This document shows positions 38,342-50,156 of a stretch of 64,000 nucleotides of DNA, piece by piece. The notes beneath the pieces were generated by a model. It made no database searches, was not told where the DNA came from, and saw nothing but the letters and a program-made list of their open reading frames with translations. Numbering within the stretch: position 1 is the stretch's first letter; each line of letters starts with the position of its first letter. Origin of the DNA: Brachybacterium paraconglomeratum (GTDB lineage: Bacteria > Actinomycetota > Actinomycetes > Actinomycetales > Dermabacteraceae); NCBI RefSeq assembly GCF_003994255.1, contig NZ_ML133861.1, forward strand, positions 62,001 to 126,000. Reading direction: 5' to 3'. The translations under genes were made by a program, and so were the position numbers.

Positions 38342-39918
38342 CCGTCGAGGACGCCCGCCCCGAGGCCTATCCCGAGCGCATCGGCGGCCGTGAGGGCATC
38401 GCGCTGGGCGAGATCACCCCGGACCGCGAGACCTTCCGCGAGCTCGCCGCACGCCAGCGGGTCGTCCCCGTCTCGGTGCGACTGCTGGCCGACGAGGACA
38501 CCCCCGTCTCGCTCTACCGCCGGCTCACCGCCGACGGCGGCACCCGCGGCACCTTCCTGCTGGAATCCGCCGGGGAGGGCGAGGCCTCCCGGTACTCGAT
38601 CATCGGCACCCGCGCCCGTGCGGTGCTCACCGAGCGGGACGGCGCCGCGCACTGGCGCGGCGACGTCCCCGCCGGGGTGCCCACCTCCGGCAGCCCCGTC
38701 GAGGCCCTCGCGGCCGTGACCTCCGCGTTCCGCGCAGCCCGCCAGCCCCATCTGCCGCCCTTCTCCGGCGGGCTCGTCGGCTACGTCGCCTACGACGCGG
38801 TGCGCCACTGGGAGAAGCTGCCCGAGGCGCCGCCGGACGAGATCGGTCTGCCGGACCTCTCGATGCTGCTGGCCCAGGACGTCGTCGTCCACGACGCCCA
38901 CGACTCGACCGTCGTCCTGGTCGCCAACGCCCTGAACCTCAACGCCACCGACGACGGCGTGGACGCCGCCTACGACGACGCCCTCGCCCGCCTCGAGACG
39001 CTCCGTCAGCGGCTGCGCACCCCCGCGGTCGGCGGGCCGACCGTCTACGACACCGTCAGCGACCTCGAGCCCAAGGCCCGCACCGCCCAGCGCGAGTACG
39101 AGGCCGCGGTCCACGAGGCGGTGCGCGACATCGTCGACGGGGAGATCTTCCAGGTCGTCCCCTCGCAGCGCTTCTCCCTGCCGATCGCGGCGGACCCGCT
39201 GGACGTGTACCGGGTGCTGCGCCGCATGAACCCCAGCCCCTACATGTACCTGCTGCGCACCGAGGACGCCGACGGCGAGCCGATCGACGTGGTCGGCGCG
39301 AGCCCCGAGTCGCTCGTGACCGTCCGCGGCACCACCGCGACGACCCACCCGATCGCCGGCTCCCGCCCCCGCGGCGCGAGCCCGGAGGAGGACGAGCACC
39401 TGGCGGCCGAGCTGCTGGCCGACCCGAAGGAGCGCTCCGAGCACCTCATGCTCGTGGACCTCGCCCGCAACGACCTGCAGAAGTTCTGCGCTCCCGGCAC
39501 CGTGGTGGTGCGGGACTTCATGCACATCGAGCGGTTCAGCCACATCCAGCACATCGTCTCCACCGTCACCGGCACCCTGCGCGAGGACGCCGCGGCCTAC
39601 GACGCGCTGCGCGCCACCTTCCCGGCCGGCACCCTCTCCGGCGCCCCGAAGCCCTCCGCGATGCGGATCATCGACCGGCTCGAGCCCGTGCGCCGCGGCG
39701 TCTACGGCGGGACGGTCGGCTACTTCGACTTCGCCGGCGACATGGACATGGCGATCGCGATCCGCACCGCCGTGATCAAGGACGGCACCGCGCACGTGCA
39801 GGCCGGCGGGGGAGTGGTCGCCGACTCCGACGCGACCATGGAGCACCGCGAGACCCAGGCCAAGGCCGCCGCCGCGCTGCGCGCCGCCGCCTCCGCCGAC
39901 ACCCTCCGCCCCGCATGA
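38338..39918 (+). CDS. trpE: Anthranilate synthase component I
   Basis: TrpE makes anthranilate from chorismate, with ammonia supplied by TrpG. The 526-residue protein has the feedback-inhibition motif LLES at residues 74-77, the chorismate-binding core ([30 protein letters not shown]) and GAVIKDG-like C-terminal elements including [19 protein letters not shown]. No amidotransferase domain is fused, and trpG is not in the window. GTG start inside the hisI stop. Confidence 0.97.
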   Translation: MTVEDARPEAYPERIGGREGIALGEITPDRETFRELAARQRVVPVSVRLLADEDTPVSLYRRLTADGGTRGTFLLESAGEGEASRYSIIGTRARAVLTERDGAAHWRGDVPAGVPTSGSPVEALAAVTSAFRAARQPHLPPFSGGLVGYVAYDAVRHWEKLPEAPPDEIGLPDLSMLLAQDVVVHDAHDSTVVLVANALNLNATDDGVDAAYDDALARLETLRQRLRTPAVGGPTVYDTVSDLEPKARTAQREYEAAVHEAVRDIVDGEIFQVVPSQRFSLPIAADPLDVYRVLRRMNPSPYMYLLRTEDADGEPIDVVGASPESLVTVRGTTATTHPIAGSRPRGASPEEDEHLAAELLADPKERSEHLMLVDLARNDLQKFCAPGTVVVRDFMHIERFSHIQHIVSTVTGTLREDAAAYDALRATFPAGTLSGAPKPSAMRIIDRLEPVRRGVYGGTVGYFDFAGDMDMAIAIRTAVIKDGTAHVQAGGGVVADSDATMEHRETQAKAAAALRAAASADTLRPA

Positions 39919-40598
39919 GCGCCGAGCAGCGACCGCGCCGCACCGGGCCCTCGCGCCGCGCCGCCGTCCTCGGCGGCCTCGTCGCCGCGGGCGCCCTGGC
40001 CGGCACCACGCGCGCCACCTGGGTGCAGGCCACCGCCCCCGACCTCGCCGGCACCGCGCAGGACGTCGCGGTCAGCGGCGCGGACGCCGCCCCGGCGGTG
40101 CTCGCCCTCGCCCTCGCGGCCCTCGCCGCGGCGCTGGCGACCTCGCTCTCGAGCCGCTGGGTGCGCCTCCTCACGGGGCCGGTCCTGATCGCCGCCGGGC
40201 TCGGCGCGGGACTCGCCTCCCTCCCCCCGCTGCGCGACCCCGCCGCGGCCGCCGGCTCCGCCGTCGCCGAGTCCACCGGGGTGGTCGGCGCGGAGGTCGC
40301 CGCGGACGCGACCAGCTGGCCGCTGATCGCCCTCGTCCCGGCCCTCGCCGTGATCGCCACCGGCGTGATCGTGCTGATCGCAGGCGGTTCCTGGCCCGTC
40401 GGCAGCCGCTACCGCAGCGCCGCCGTCACCACCGCCGCCGACCCCGCGGAGGACCCCGCCGCCGCCTGGGACGCCCTCACCCGCGGCGAGGACCCGAGCC
40501 TCGCCGGCCCCGGCGAGGACGAGGACGCACCGCGCGCGGGGACGGACCCCGCGGATGCTCCCGGGGCCGACGGCGCCGGGACGCCCCCGCAGCGCTGA
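39915..40598 (+). CDS. Tryptophan-operon-associated membrane protein
   Basis: A 227-residue protein with four hydrophobic segments (about residues 15-35, 57-77, 80-100 and 135-155) and an acidic C-terminal tail. The WDALTRGEDPS motif near residue 190 is characteristic of the actinobacterial Trp-operon conserved membrane family, which always lies next to trpE. Its function is unknown; a role in transport or in sensing of tryptophan or precursors is conceivable but unproven. It overlaps trpE (ATGA). Confidence 0.85.
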   Translation: MSAEQRPRRTGPSRRAAVLGGLVAAGALAGTTRATWVQATAPDLAGTAQDVAVSGADAAPAVLALALAALAAALATSLSSRWVRLLTGPVLIAAGLGAGLASLPPLRDPAAAAGSAVAESTGVVGAEVAADATSWPLIALVPALAVIATGVIVLIAGGSWPVGSRYRSAAVTTAADPAEDPAAAWDALTRGEDPSLAGPGEDEDAPRAGTDPADAPGADGAGTPPQR

Positions 40599-40624
40599 CC
40601 GCCTCGCGCAGCACGCCGCGGACG

Positions 40625-40657
40625 ATGCCGTCGTCCGACGGCATGACGTGGCACAAT
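40625..40657 (+). promoter_or_regulatory. 20-base palindrome and extended -10 promoter within the trp cluster
   Basis: ATGCCGTC-GTCC-GACGGCAT at 40625-40644 is a perfect eight-bp dyad. Five bases later an extended -10 element, TGGCACAAT (40649-40657), appears. The dyad would overlap the -35 region, so it could be an operator for a promoter serving the small membrane genes and trpCBA, or a terminator for the genes upstream. Confidence 0.45.
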
Positions 40658-40690
40658 GGCCCCGACCGGGACCCAGACTGGAGAAGGATC

Positions 40691-40996
40691 ATGTCGAAGA
40701 CCTACACCGTGCCGCCGCCGCCCCATCACAACGAGGGGAAGACCGTCGCGGCGTGGACGATGAACATGGGCATCGTGATCGGCTCCGTCCCGATCGCCGC
40801 GGGCCTCATCCTCCCCGAGATGACGGTGCTGATCTGGGTCGGCGCCGCGATCGTCGTGCTCGCGATCCTGGCCGGCGTCGTGATGTCCAAGGCCGGCCTC
40901 GGCCAGCCGAAGAAGTACGGCCACCCGGTCTCCGAGGCCGTCGCCGTCGCCGAGACCCGTCCCGACGAGGCCCCCGCCGAGGCCGGCACCAGGTGA
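40691..40996 (+). CDS. Small membrane protein, HGxxPAAW-like family
   Basis: A 101-residue protein with two membrane segments (about residues 27-46 and 50-70). The N-terminal HHNEGKTVAAWT resembles the HGxxPAAW motif of a small actinobacterial family always coded between trp genes. The C-terminal tail is hydrophilic (KKYGHPVSEAVAVAE). ATG 40691 follows GGAGAAGGA. Function unknown. It overlaps the next gene in GTGA. Confidence 0.7.
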   Translation: MSKTYTVPPPPHHNEGKTVAAWTMNMGIVIGSVPIAAGLILPEMTVLIWVGAAIVVLAILAGVVMSKAGLGQPKKYGHPVSEAVAVAETRPDEAPAEAGTR

Positions 40997-41460
40997 CCCT
41001 CGCGGCGCAGGAGCGGGACGAGCAGCTCGGCGCGGGAGTACCCGCGCGCGGTGCGCACCGGCTCCTGCTGCCGCTCGGCATCATGGGCGCCGCACTGGCG
41101 CTCGCGGTCGGGGTGCAGCTGATCTTCGACCCGTTCCGCACCCATGTGCCGCTGTGCATCGTCAACCACCTCACGGGCATCGAGTGCCCCGGCTGCGGAG
41201 CGCTCCGCGCCGTGCACTCCCTGCTCGCCGGCGACCTGCTGCTGGCCCTGCGCAGCAACCTGCTGATCATCCTCGCGATCCCGCTGACCGCGATCGGCAT
41301 GGGGGTGTGGGCGCTGCGCCGGGCGCGGGGCCTCACCACCGAGCTGACGCCCTCCCGCACGACGGTGCTCGTGCTCACCGGCGTCGTGCTGGTCTTCACG
41401 GTCCTGCGGAACCTCCCCGCCTTCTGGTTCCTGGCACCGATCTCGTACGTCGGCGGCTGA
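40993..41460 (+). CDS. DUF2752 family membrane protein
   Basis: A 155-residue membrane protein with about four hydrophobic segments. The signature [18 protein letters not shown] (cysteines near residues 60 and 63) identifies DUF2752, whose CPxCG pair might bind a metal or form a disulfide. The family has no known function. It is coupled to the preceding small membrane gene and lies 62 bases before trpC. Confidence 0.8.
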   Translation: MTLAAQERDEQLGAGVPARGAHRLLLPLGIMGAALALAVGVQLIFDPFRTHVPLCIVNHLTGIECPGCGALRAVHSLLAGDLLLALRSNLLIILAIPLTAIGMGVWALRRARGLTTELTPSRTTVLVLTGVVLVFTVLRNLPAFWFLAPISYVGG

Positions 41461-41522
41461 GCCCCGCCTCGCGGACCGCAGCTTCGTGCACGCCGCCGCC
41501 CCACCCGCTTCAGGAGGACCGA

Positions 41523-42356
41523 GTGACCACCACCGGAACCGTTCTCGACGACATCATCGTCGGCGTCCGCGAGGATCTCGCCCCCCGGCGCCGCGCCGTG
41601 CCGGACGCCGAGATCGAGGCGCGCGCGCACGCCGCCGCCCCCGCCCTCGACGCCCGCGCCCGTCTCGCCGGCGACGGCACCACGATGGGCCTGATCGCCG
41701 AGGTCAAGCGCGCCAGCCCCTCCAAGGGCGCCCTGGCGGAGATCCCCGAGCCGGCCGAGCTCGCCGGCACCTACGCGGACTCCGGAGCCTCCGCGATCAG
41801 CGTTCTCACCGAGCAGCGCCGCTTCCGCGGCTCCCTCGCCGACCTCGACGCCGTCCGCGAGAGGGTCGACGTGCCGGTGCTGCGCAAGGACTTCGTCGTC
41901 GAGCCGTACCAGGTGCACGAGGCCCGCGCCCACGGGGCCGACATCGTGCTGCTGATCGTCGCCGCGCTCGAGGACGGACCGCTGCAGGAGCTGTACGCCC
42001 TCACCGGCGAGCTGGGCATGCAGGCGCTGGTCGAGACCCACACGGAGGAGGAGCTCGAGCGGGCCCTCGCCCTGGACCCGCAGCTCCTCGGCGTCAACGC
42101 CCGCAACCTCAAGGACCTCACCGTCGACCTGGGCCGTGCCGCGGCGCTGCTGCGCCGCATCCCCGCCGGTCCCCTCGCCATCGGCGAGTCCGCGGTCGCC
42201 TCCCGCGCCGACGTCGAGGCCTACGCCTCCGCCGGCGCGGACGCCGTCCTGGTCGGCGAGGCCCTGGTGACCTCCGGGGACCCCGCCGACGCCGTCTCCT
42301 CGTTCCGCAGCGTCGCCCGCCGCGGCCGCCCCCTCCCGGAAGGAGCCCAGGCATGA
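41523..42356 (+). CDS. trpC: Indole-3-glycerol-phosphate synthase
   Basis: TrpC closes the indole ring of CdRP. The 277-residue TIM barrel has [42 protein letters not shown] and [12 protein letters not shown], the standard catalytic and phosphate-binding motifs. There is no TrpF domain; actinobacteria normally use the bifunctional PriA for that step. GTG 41523 follows CAGGAGG. It overlaps trpB (ATGA). Confidence 0.97.
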   Translation: MTTTGTVLDDIIVGVREDLAPRRRAVPDAEIEARAHAAAPALDARARLAGDGTTMGLIAEVKRASPSKGALAEIPEPAELAGTYADSGASAISVLTEQRRFRGSLADLDAVRERVDVPVLRKDFVVEPYQVHEARAHGADIVLLIVAALEDGPLQELYALTGELGMQALVETHTEEELERALALDPQLLGVNARNLKDLTVDLGRAAALLRRIPAGPLAIGESAVASRADVEAYASAGADAVLVGEALVTSGDPADAVSSFRSVARRGRPLPEGAQA

Positions 42357-43678
42357 GCACCCCCGACCCCGTGCTGCCCGACCTCACCCGACCCTCGACG
42401 GCGCTGCGCTCCGAGGCCGGGCCCTACTTCGGCGACTTCGGCGGGCGCTTCCTGCCCGAGGCGCTCGTGCCCGCCCTCGACGAGCTCACCGAGACCTACG
42501 AGAAGGCGATCGTCGACCCCGAGTTCAGCAGCGAGCTGCGGCGTCTGGCCGCCGAGTACACCGGGCGTCCCTCGCTGCTGTCCGAGGCGCCGCGCTTCTC
42601 GGCCCTCGCCGGCGGCGCGCGGATCCTCCTCAAGCGCGAGGACCTCAACCACACCGGCTCGCACAAGATCAACAACGTGCTCGGCCAGGCGCTGCTGACC
42701 CGTCGCATGGGCAAGACCCGCGTGATCGCCGAGACCGGCGCGGGCCAGCACGGCGTCGCCACCGCGACCGCCGCGGCCCTGTTCGGGCTCGACTGCACGA
42801 TCTACATGGGCGCCGAGGACACCGAGCGCCAGGCCCTCAACGTCGCCCGCATGCGCCTGCTCGGCGCCGAGGTCGTCGCCGTCGAGCAGGGCTCCCGCAC
42901 CCTCAAGGACGCCATCAACGAGGCCTTCCGCGACTGGGTCGCGAACGTGGAGACCACCCACTACCTGCTGGGCACCGTCGCGGGACCCCACCCGTTCCCC
43001 GCCATGGTGCGCGACTTCCACCGCATCATCGGCGAGGAGGCCCGCGCCCAGACCCTCGAGCGCGTGGGCCGACTGCCCGACGCGGTCGTCGCCTGCGTCG
43101 GCGGCGGCTCCAACGCGATGGGCATCTTCCACGCCTTCCTCGACGACACCGATCCGCTCGTGCGCCTTGTCGGCTGCGAGGCCGGCGGCGACGGCGTCGC
43201 GTCCGGCCGTCATTCGGCGACCATCACCGGCGGCTCCGCCGGGGTGCTCCACGGAGCGCGCAGCTTCGTCATGCAGGACGAGGACGGCCAGACCATCCCC
43301 TCGCACTCCGTCTCCGCCGGGCTGGACTACCCCAGCGTCGGCCCCGAGCACGCCTGGCTCGCGGACATCGGCCGCGCCGAGTACCGCGCGATCGACGACG
43401 GCCCCGCCATGGAGGCCTTCGCGCTGCTGTCCATGACCGAGGGCATCATGCCCGCGATCGAGTCCGCCCACGCCCTCGCCGGCGCGCTCGAGCTGGGACG
43501 CGAGCTCGGGGAGGACGCCGTGATCCTGGTGAGCCTCTCCGGCCGCGGGGACAAGGACGTGGACACCGCCTCGCGCTGGTTCGGGCTGGTGGGCGACGAT
43601 CCCGCGCGCGCCGACCTCGCCGCCCTGCGCGATCTCGCCCGCACCGCCGCACCCGCCGCCCAGGAGGAGGCCCGATGA
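42353..43678 (+). CDS. trpB: Tryptophan synthase beta subunit
   Basis: TrpB joins indole and serine using pyridoxal phosphate. The 441-residue protein has the PLP lysine Lys105 in HTGSHKINN, the [12 protein letters not shown] motif, and the phosphate-binding VGGGSNAMG. It is the TrpB1 form that pairs with TrpA, consistent with the adjacent trpA. It overlaps trpC and trpA by four bases each. Confidence 0.98.
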   Translation: MSTPDPVLPDLTRPSTALRSEAGPYFGDFGGRFLPEALVPALDELTETYEKAIVDPEFSSELRRLAAEYTGRPSLLSEAPRFSALAGGARILLKREDLNHTGSHKINNVLGQALLTRRMGKTRVIAETGAGQHGVATATAAALFGLDCTIYMGAEDTERQALNVARMRLLGAEVVAVEQGSRTLKDAINEAFRDWVANVETTHYLLGTVAGPHPFPAMVRDFHRIIGEEARAQTLERVGRLPDAVVACVGGGSNAMGIFHAFLDDTDPLVRLVGCEAGGDGVASGRHSATITGGSAGVLHGARSFVMQDEDGQTIPSHSVSAGLDYPSVGPEHAWLADIGRAEYRAIDDGPAMEAFALLSMTEGIMPAIESAHALAGALELGRELGEDAVILVSLSGRGDKDVDTASRWFGLVGDDPARADLAALRDLARTAAPAAQEEAR

Positions 43679-44502
43679 CCGCCGCCGACACCCACCGCCT
43701 GCGCGCCGGCGACGCCCTGGACCGCGCCCGCGCCGAGGACCGCGCCGCGCTCATCGGCTACCTGCCCGTCGGATATCCCGACCTCGACCGCTCGATCGAG
43801 GCCGCGAAGGTGCTCATCGACCACGGCGCGGACATGATCGAGCTGGGCCTGCCCTACTCCGACCCCGTCATGGACGGCGCCGTGATCCAGCAGGCCGCCT
43901 CCGCCGCGCTCGAGCGCGGCACCCGCACCCGGCACGTCCTGGAGGCCGTCGAGCAGCTCTCCGGCCGCGGCGCCGCGATCCTGGTGATGAGCTACTGGAA
44001 CCCGGTGCTCGCCTACGGTCCCGACGCCTTCGCCCGCGACCTCGCCGCCGCCGGCGGCGCCGGGCTGATCACCCCCGACCTCATCCCCGACGAGGGCGCC
44101 GACTGGATCGCCGCCTCCGAGCAGCACGGCGTGGACCGTGTGTTCCTCGTCGCGCCGAGCTCCCCGCGGGACCGGCTCGAGCATGTGGTCTCGCACACGC
44201 GCGGATTCGTGTACGCGGCGAGCACCATGGGCGTCACCGGCACCCGGGCCAGCGTCTCCACCGCCACGGAGGGCCTCGTCGAGCGCACCCGGGCGGCCGG
44301 GGCGAGGAACGTCTGCGTGGGCCTGGGCGTCTCGAACGGTGAGCAGGCCGCGCAGGTCGGCGCGTACGCTGATGGAGTGATCGTCGGCTCCGCCTTCGTG
44401 CGCGCACTGATCGAGCACGAGGGCGACGACGCGGCGGCCCGCACGGCCCTCGCGGCCGTCGCGGCGGATCTCCGCAGCGGCGTCGAGCGCGCCCGCACCT
44501 GA
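43675..44502 (+). CDS. trpA: Tryptophan synthase alpha subunit
   Basis: TrpA cleaves indole-3-glycerol phosphate and channels indole to TrpB. The 275-residue TIM barrel has the catalytic Glu56 and Asp67 in [13 protein letters not shown], and the phosphate loop region [11 protein letters not shown] and [11 protein letters not shown]. It is the last trp gene; lgt follows after 39 bases. Confidence 0.96.
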   Translation: MTAADTHRLRAGDALDRARAEDRAALIGYLPVGYPDLDRSIEAAKVLIDHGADMIELGLPYSDPVMDGAVIQQAASAALERGTRTRHVLEAVEQLSGRGAAILVMSYWNPVLAYGPDAFARDLAAAGGAGLITPDLIPDEGADWIAASEQHGVDRVFLVAPSSPRDRLEHVVSHTRGFVYAASTMGVTGTRASVSTATEGLVERTRAAGARNVCVGLGVSNGEQAAQVGAYADGVIVGSAFVRALIEHEGDDAAARTALAAVAADLRSGVERART

Positions 44503-44541
44503 CCACCCCCGCAGGACCCACATCCGAGAGGAGAGCACGCG

Positions 44542-45471
44542 ATGATCCCCAGCCCGAGCATCTCCGCTCTCTCCCTCGGCCCCCTCACGATCCACTTCTA
44601 CGCGCTGTGCATCCTCGCCGGCATCGGTGTCGCGCTGTGGTGGGCGACGAAGCGGTGGGAGGCCCGCGGCGGCGACGGCGACACCCTCTTCGACATCGTC
44701 TTCGTCGCGGTGATCGCCGGGATCATCGGCTCCCGCGTCTGGCACGTCCTGACCTCCCCGGCGCCCTTCTTCGGCCCCGGGGGCGACCCGCTCTCGGTGC
44801 TGTACATCTGGCAGGGCGGGCTCGCGATCTACGGCGGCGTCGCCGGCGGCGCCCTCGCGGTGTGGATCATGGCCCGGCTCAAGGGCGTCTCCTTCACCGC
44901 GCTGGCCGACACGATCGCCCCCACCATCATGCTCGCCCAGGTGCTGGGCCGCTTCGGCAACTGGTTCAACCAGGAGCTCTACGGCCCGCCGCTGGACGCC
45001 TGGTGGGCGTGGGACGTGACCTGCGAGACGAACGGGGCCACGATCGCCGGCTGCGTGCCGGGCACCTACCACCCCACCTTCCTGTACGAGCAGCTGTGGA
45101 ACCTCGCCGGCCTCGCCGTGCTCCTGCTGCTCAGCCGCCGCTTCCAGTGGGCGGGCGGCCGTGTGTTCTGGGCCTACGTCGCGATCTACTCCACCGGACG
45201 CGCCTGGATCGACGCGATCCGCTCCGAGCCCGTGCTGATGGTCGGCCCGCTGCGCATCCACACCCTCGTCGCCCTGCTCATGGTGCTCGTGGGGGTGGGT
45301 ATGTTCGTGCTGCTCACCCTGCGCAAGCGGAAGCGCGGGGGAGAGGTCGTCGCCGCCGACGGCTCCTTCAGCCTGCCCGCCCAGACCGAGGGCAACGGCC
45401 CCGACGAGGACGAGGTCGAGAAGTCGGGCACGCCTCCCTCTCCCGGCCCCGCTCCCTCACCCGGCCCCTAG
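44542..45471 (+). CDS. lgt: Prolipoprotein diacylglyceryl transferase
   Basis: Lgt transfers diacylglycerol from phosphatidylglycerol to the lipobox cysteine of prolipoproteins at the membrane. The 309-residue protein has about seven membrane segments and the Lgt signature GRFGNWFNQELYG beginning at Gly136 with Arg137. The C terminus is a 50-residue acidic, proline-rich tail. ATG 44542 has GAGAGGAGAG upstream. The lipoproteins at 18620 and 54207 would be its substrates. The trpA-lgt link is typical of actinobacteria. Confidence 0.96.
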   Translation: MIPSPSISALSLGPLTIHFYALCILAGIGVALWWATKRWEARGGDGDTLFDIVFVAVIAGIIGSRVWHVLTSPAPFFGPGGDPLSVLYIWQGGLAIYGGVAGGALAVWIMARLKGVSFTALADTIAPTIMLAQVLGRFGNWFNQELYGPPLDAWWAWDVTCETNGATIAGCVPGTYHPTFLYEQLWNLAGLAVLLLLSRRFQWAGGRVFWAYVAIYSTGRAWIDAIRSEPVLMVGPLRIHTLVALLMVLVGVGMFVLLTLRKRKRGGEVVAADGSFSLPAQTEGNGPDEDEVEKSGTPPSPGPAPSPGP

Positions 45472-45524
45472 GGACCCTCCTCCGGACGACGCGAAGCGCG
45501 CGGAGGGCGGCCCGGGGCCCGGGC

Positions 45525-45546
45525 GCTCGTCGGATCCTCGACGAGC
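45525..45546 (+). terminator. Hairpin between lgt and gltB
   Basis: GCTCGTCG (45525-45532) and CGACGAGC (45539-45546) form an eight-bp stem with a six-base loop. It is preceded by a GC-rich near-palindrome. It may end lgt transcription or belong to the gltB leader. Confidence 0.4.
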
Positions 45547-45583
45547 CCGTCACCGGCCGCCGCTCCAGAAGGGCTCCCGCGTC

Positions 45584-48500
45584 ATGCTCCCCCTCACCTC
45601 CCGCTTCTCGTCCCTCCCCGCCGCCCAGGGCCTCTACCGGCCGGACAGCGAGGTCGACTCCTGCGGCGTCGCGATGATCGCGACGCTCCGCGGCACCCCC
45701 CAGCACCGCATCGTCCAGCACGCCCTCGAGGCACTGCGCAACCTCGATCACCGCGGCGCGGTCGGCGCCGAGGAGAACACCGGTGACGGCACCGGGATCA
45801 TGGTCCAGCTGCCCGACGCCTTCCTTCGCGAGGTCAGCGGCCTGGACCTGCCGCCGCTGGGGCAGTACGCCGCCGGCATCGCCTTCGTGCCCCGCGAGGC
45901 CGACGGCCGCGCCGCCGTGCTGGAGACCCTCGAGCGCGTCGCCGCCGAGGAGGGCCTGCGCCTGCTCGGCACCCGCGAAGTGCCCGTGACCGACGGGCTC
46001 GTAGGCCCCTCGGCCGAGGAGGTCCGCCCAGACTTCGTGCAGGTCTTCCTCGCCGACGCCCGCGCCGAGCGCACCGGCCTCGAGCTCGAGCGGGCCGTCT
46101 TCGCCACTCGCCGCCGCGTCGAGCACGCCACCGAGGGCTACTTCCCCTCCCTCTCGACCCGCGTGATGGTGTACAAGGGGATGCTCACCCCCGTCCAGCT
46201 CGACGAGTTCTACCCCGATCTGCGCGACCCCCGCTTCGCCTCCGCCCTCGCGATCGTCCACTCGCGCTTCTCGACCAACACCTTCCCCGCCTGGCCGCTC
46301 GCCCACCCCTTCCGCACCCTCGCGCACAACGGCGAGATCAACACGGTGATCGGCAACCGCAACCGGGTCCGTGCGGCCGAGGGGTCGATGGCCACCGACG
46401 CCTTCGGCGAGGACTTCTCCCGCCTGCTGCCGATCACCACGCCCGGCGGCTCGGACTCCGCGGGCCTCGACGAGGTCGCCGAGCTGCTGCACCTCTCGGG
46501 CCGCTCCCTGCCCCACGCGCTGATGATGCTGGTGCCCGAGCCCTGGGAGAACGACGAGTCGATGGACCCGGACCTGCGGGCCTTCTACGAGTTCCACGCC
46601 GCGCTCCAGGAGCCCTGGGACGGGCCCGCGGCCGTCGTCTTCTCCGATGGCACGCAGGTCGGCGCGCGCCTGGACCGCAACGGTCTGCGTCCGCTGCGCT
46701 ACTGGGTGATGGAGGACGACCTGGTGATCCTCGGGTCCGAGACGGGGCTCGTGGACGTCCCCCGCTCCGAGGTGGTGCGCACCGGCCGCATCGCGCCGGG
46801 AGAGATCTTCCTGCTCGATCTCGAGGCGGGCGAGATCGTGCCCAGCGACGAGCTCAAGCACGAGATCGCCACCGCCCGCCCCTACGCCACCTGGGTGAAG
46901 GAGCAGAAGGTCGCGCTCGGTGACCTGCCCCGGCGCGAGCACATCACCCACTCCCGCTCCTCCGTGCTGCGCCGCCAGCAGACCTTCGGGTACACGGAGG
47001 AGGAGCTGCGGGTGCTGCTCGCCCCGATGGCCGCCAAGGGCGCCGAGCCGCTCGGCGCCATGGGCACCGACACCCCCATCGCGGTGCTCTCTGACCGTCC
47101 CCGGCTGCTGTTCGACTACTTCACGCAGATGTTCGCGCAGGTCACCAACCCGCCGCTGGACTCGTTGCGCGAGGAGATCGTCACCTCGCTCGGGGTGAGC
47201 ATCGGCCGGTCCCGGAACCTCCTGGACGCGACCCCGCAGCATGCCCGGCAGCTGTCGCTTGATGCTCCGGTGCTGGACAGCGACCAGCTCGCGCAGCTGC
47301 TCGCGGTCGACGCCCACCCCGCCACGGCCGACTTCCACACCGTGCGGCTGCGCGGCCTCTACCCGGTCGCCGGCGGCACCGCCGCGCTGCGCGCACGGCT
47401 CGAGGAGATCTGCGAGGAGGCCGTCGCCGCGATCGACGACGGCGCGACCTTCCTGGTCCTCTCCGACCGCGACACCAACCAGGTCCTCGCCCCGATCCCC
47501 TCGCTGCTGATGACCAGCGCCGTCCAGCACCACCTGGTGCGCACAGGCCGACGCACCTCCGCCGCGCTCGTGGTCGAGGCCGGGGACGTGCGCGAGGTGC
47601 ACCATGCGGCGCTGCTCATCGGCTACGGCGCCAGCGCGGTCACCCCCTATCTCGCGATGGAGAGCGTCGAGGAGCTCGTCGAGCGCGGGGTGGTCAGCGA
47701 CCTCAGCCCCGAGCAGGCCGTCGCGAACCTCGCCAAGTCGCTGTCCAAGGGTGTCCTGAAGATCATGTCCAAGATGGGCATCTCCACGGTCGCCTCCTAC
47801 CGCGGCGCCCAGGTCTTCGAGGCCGTGGGCCTCAGCCAGGAGCTCGTGGACACCTGGTTCCCGGGCACCATCAGCCGCATCGGCGGCATCGACCTCGAGG
47901 TCATCGCCGAGGAGATCGCCGCCCGCCACGCCCTGGCCCATCCGGTCGACGGCGTGCACCCGCCCCACCGAAGCCTGCCCGTCGGCGGCGAGTACCAGTG
48001 GCGCCGCGAGGGCGAGCCGCACCTGTTCACGCCCGAGTCGGTGTTCCGCCTGCAGCACTCCACCCGCGCGAGGAAGTACGACGAGTTCCGCGCCTACACC
48101 GACGCGGTCGACGAGCAGCACGAGCGGCTGCTGACGATCCGCGGGCTGCTGCGCCTGCGCACCGACGACTCGCCCGCGATCCCGCTGGAGGAGGTCGAGC
48201 CGGTCGAGTCGATCACGCGACGCTTCATGACCGGTGCGATGAGCTACGGCTCCATCTCCCAGGAGGCCCACGAGACCCTCGCGATCGCCATGAACCGCCT
48301 GGGCGGCATGTCCAACAGCGGCGAGGGCGGCGAGGACCCCGAGCGCCTGCACGACCCCGAGCGGCGCAGCGCCATCAAGCAGATCGCCTCCGGCCGCTTC
48401 GGCGTGACCAGCGAGTACCTGACCTTCGCACGCGACATCCAGATCAAGATGGCGCAGGGCGCGAAGCCCGGTGAGGGCGGACAGCTCCCGCCCGAGAAGG

Positions 48501-50156
48501 TCTACCCCTGGATCGCCCGGACCCGCCACTCGACCCCCGGCATCGGACTGATCTCCCCGCCCCCGCACCACGACATCTACTCGATCGAGGACCTCGCCCA
48601 GCTGATCCACGACGCGAAGAGCGCGAATCCGGCCGCGCGCGTGCACGTCAAGCTCGTCTCCCGCTTCGGGGTCGGCACGGTCGCCACCGGCGTGTCGAAG
48701 GCCCATGCGGACGTCGTCCTCATCTCCGGGCACGACGGCGGCACCGGCGCGAGCCCGCTGAACTCCCTCAAGCACGCCGGCACCCCCTGGGAGCTCGGCC
48801 TCGCCGAGACCCAGCAGACCCTGCTGCTGAACGGGCTGCGCGACCGCATCACCGTCCAGGTCGACGGGCAGATGAAGACGGGCCGCGACGTGGTGATCGC
48901 GGCGCTGCTCGGGGCCGAGGAGTACGGCTTCGCCTCCGCGCCGCTGGTCGTCACCGGCTGCGTCATGATGCGCGTCTGCCACTTGGATACCTGCCCCGTC
49001 GGCGTCGCCACCCAGAACCCCGAGCTGCGCGCCCGCTACGCGGGCCGGGCCGAGCACGTGGTGACCTTCTTCCAGTTCGTCGCCGAGCAGGTGCGCGAGC
49101 ACCTCGCCGCGCTCGGGCTGCGCTCCCTGGACGAGGCGATCGGGCGCACCGACCTCCTCGCCCTGCGGGAGGACCAGCGGGCGCTCACCGCGCTCGGCGA
49201 GGCGAAGCGCGAGGGCCTCGACCTCGCGGCCGTGCTCGCCGCGCCCGAGATCCACCCCGGCGACTTCCCGCGCCGCCGCCGCGGCCAGGACCACGCCCTC
49301 GAGAAGGCCCCTGACCATCCCTGGATCGCCGCGGCCGAGGAGGTGATCGACGCCCGCGCGGGCACGGTCCGGATCCCCGGGCAGGTGCGGAACATCGACC
49401 GCAGCGCGGGCACCCTGCTCGGCCACGAGGTCACCCGCCGCACCGACGGCGCGGGCCTTCCCGACGACGCGATCGTGCTCGAGCTGACCGGCACCGGCGG
49501 ACAGTCCTTCGGGGCGTTCCTCCCGCGCGGCGTGAGCATGCACCTCACCGGCGACGCGAACGACTACGTCGGCAAGGGGCTCTCGGGCGGCGTGATCGCC
49601 GTCGGCCACGGCGCCGGCACCGGGCCCTCGCTGACCTCCGCCCCGATCGCGGGCAACACCTGCGCCTACGGCGCCACCAGCGGCCGCCTGCTGCTGGCGG
49701 GCGCCGCGGGGGAGCGGTTCGGGGTGCGCAACTCCGGCGCGACCCTGGTGGTCGAGGGGATCGGCGACCACGGCGCCGAGTACATGACCGGCGGCGCCGT
49801 GATCGTGCTCGGCCCGACCGGCCGCAACCTCGGCGCCGGCATGAGCGGCGGCACCCTGTTCGTCCTGGACCTGGACCCCTCCTGCCTGAACCCCGCCGAC
49901 GCCCGGGGATTCTCCGTCGCCCCCGTGCGCGCGGAGCACCGAGGCTTCGTCCTCGAGGCGCTGCGCGACCACCTGGCCCGCACCGGCTCCGACCGGGCGG
50001 CCGCGCTGCTGGCCGACGAGGAGGAGCTGATGGGGCGCCTCACGGAGATCGCGCCCCGCGCCTTCCTCACCATCACCGCGATCCGGGACGACGCGGTGGC
50101 CCAGGGGCTCGACCCCGATGCGAACGATGTCTGGAACGAGATCATGGAGGCCACCC

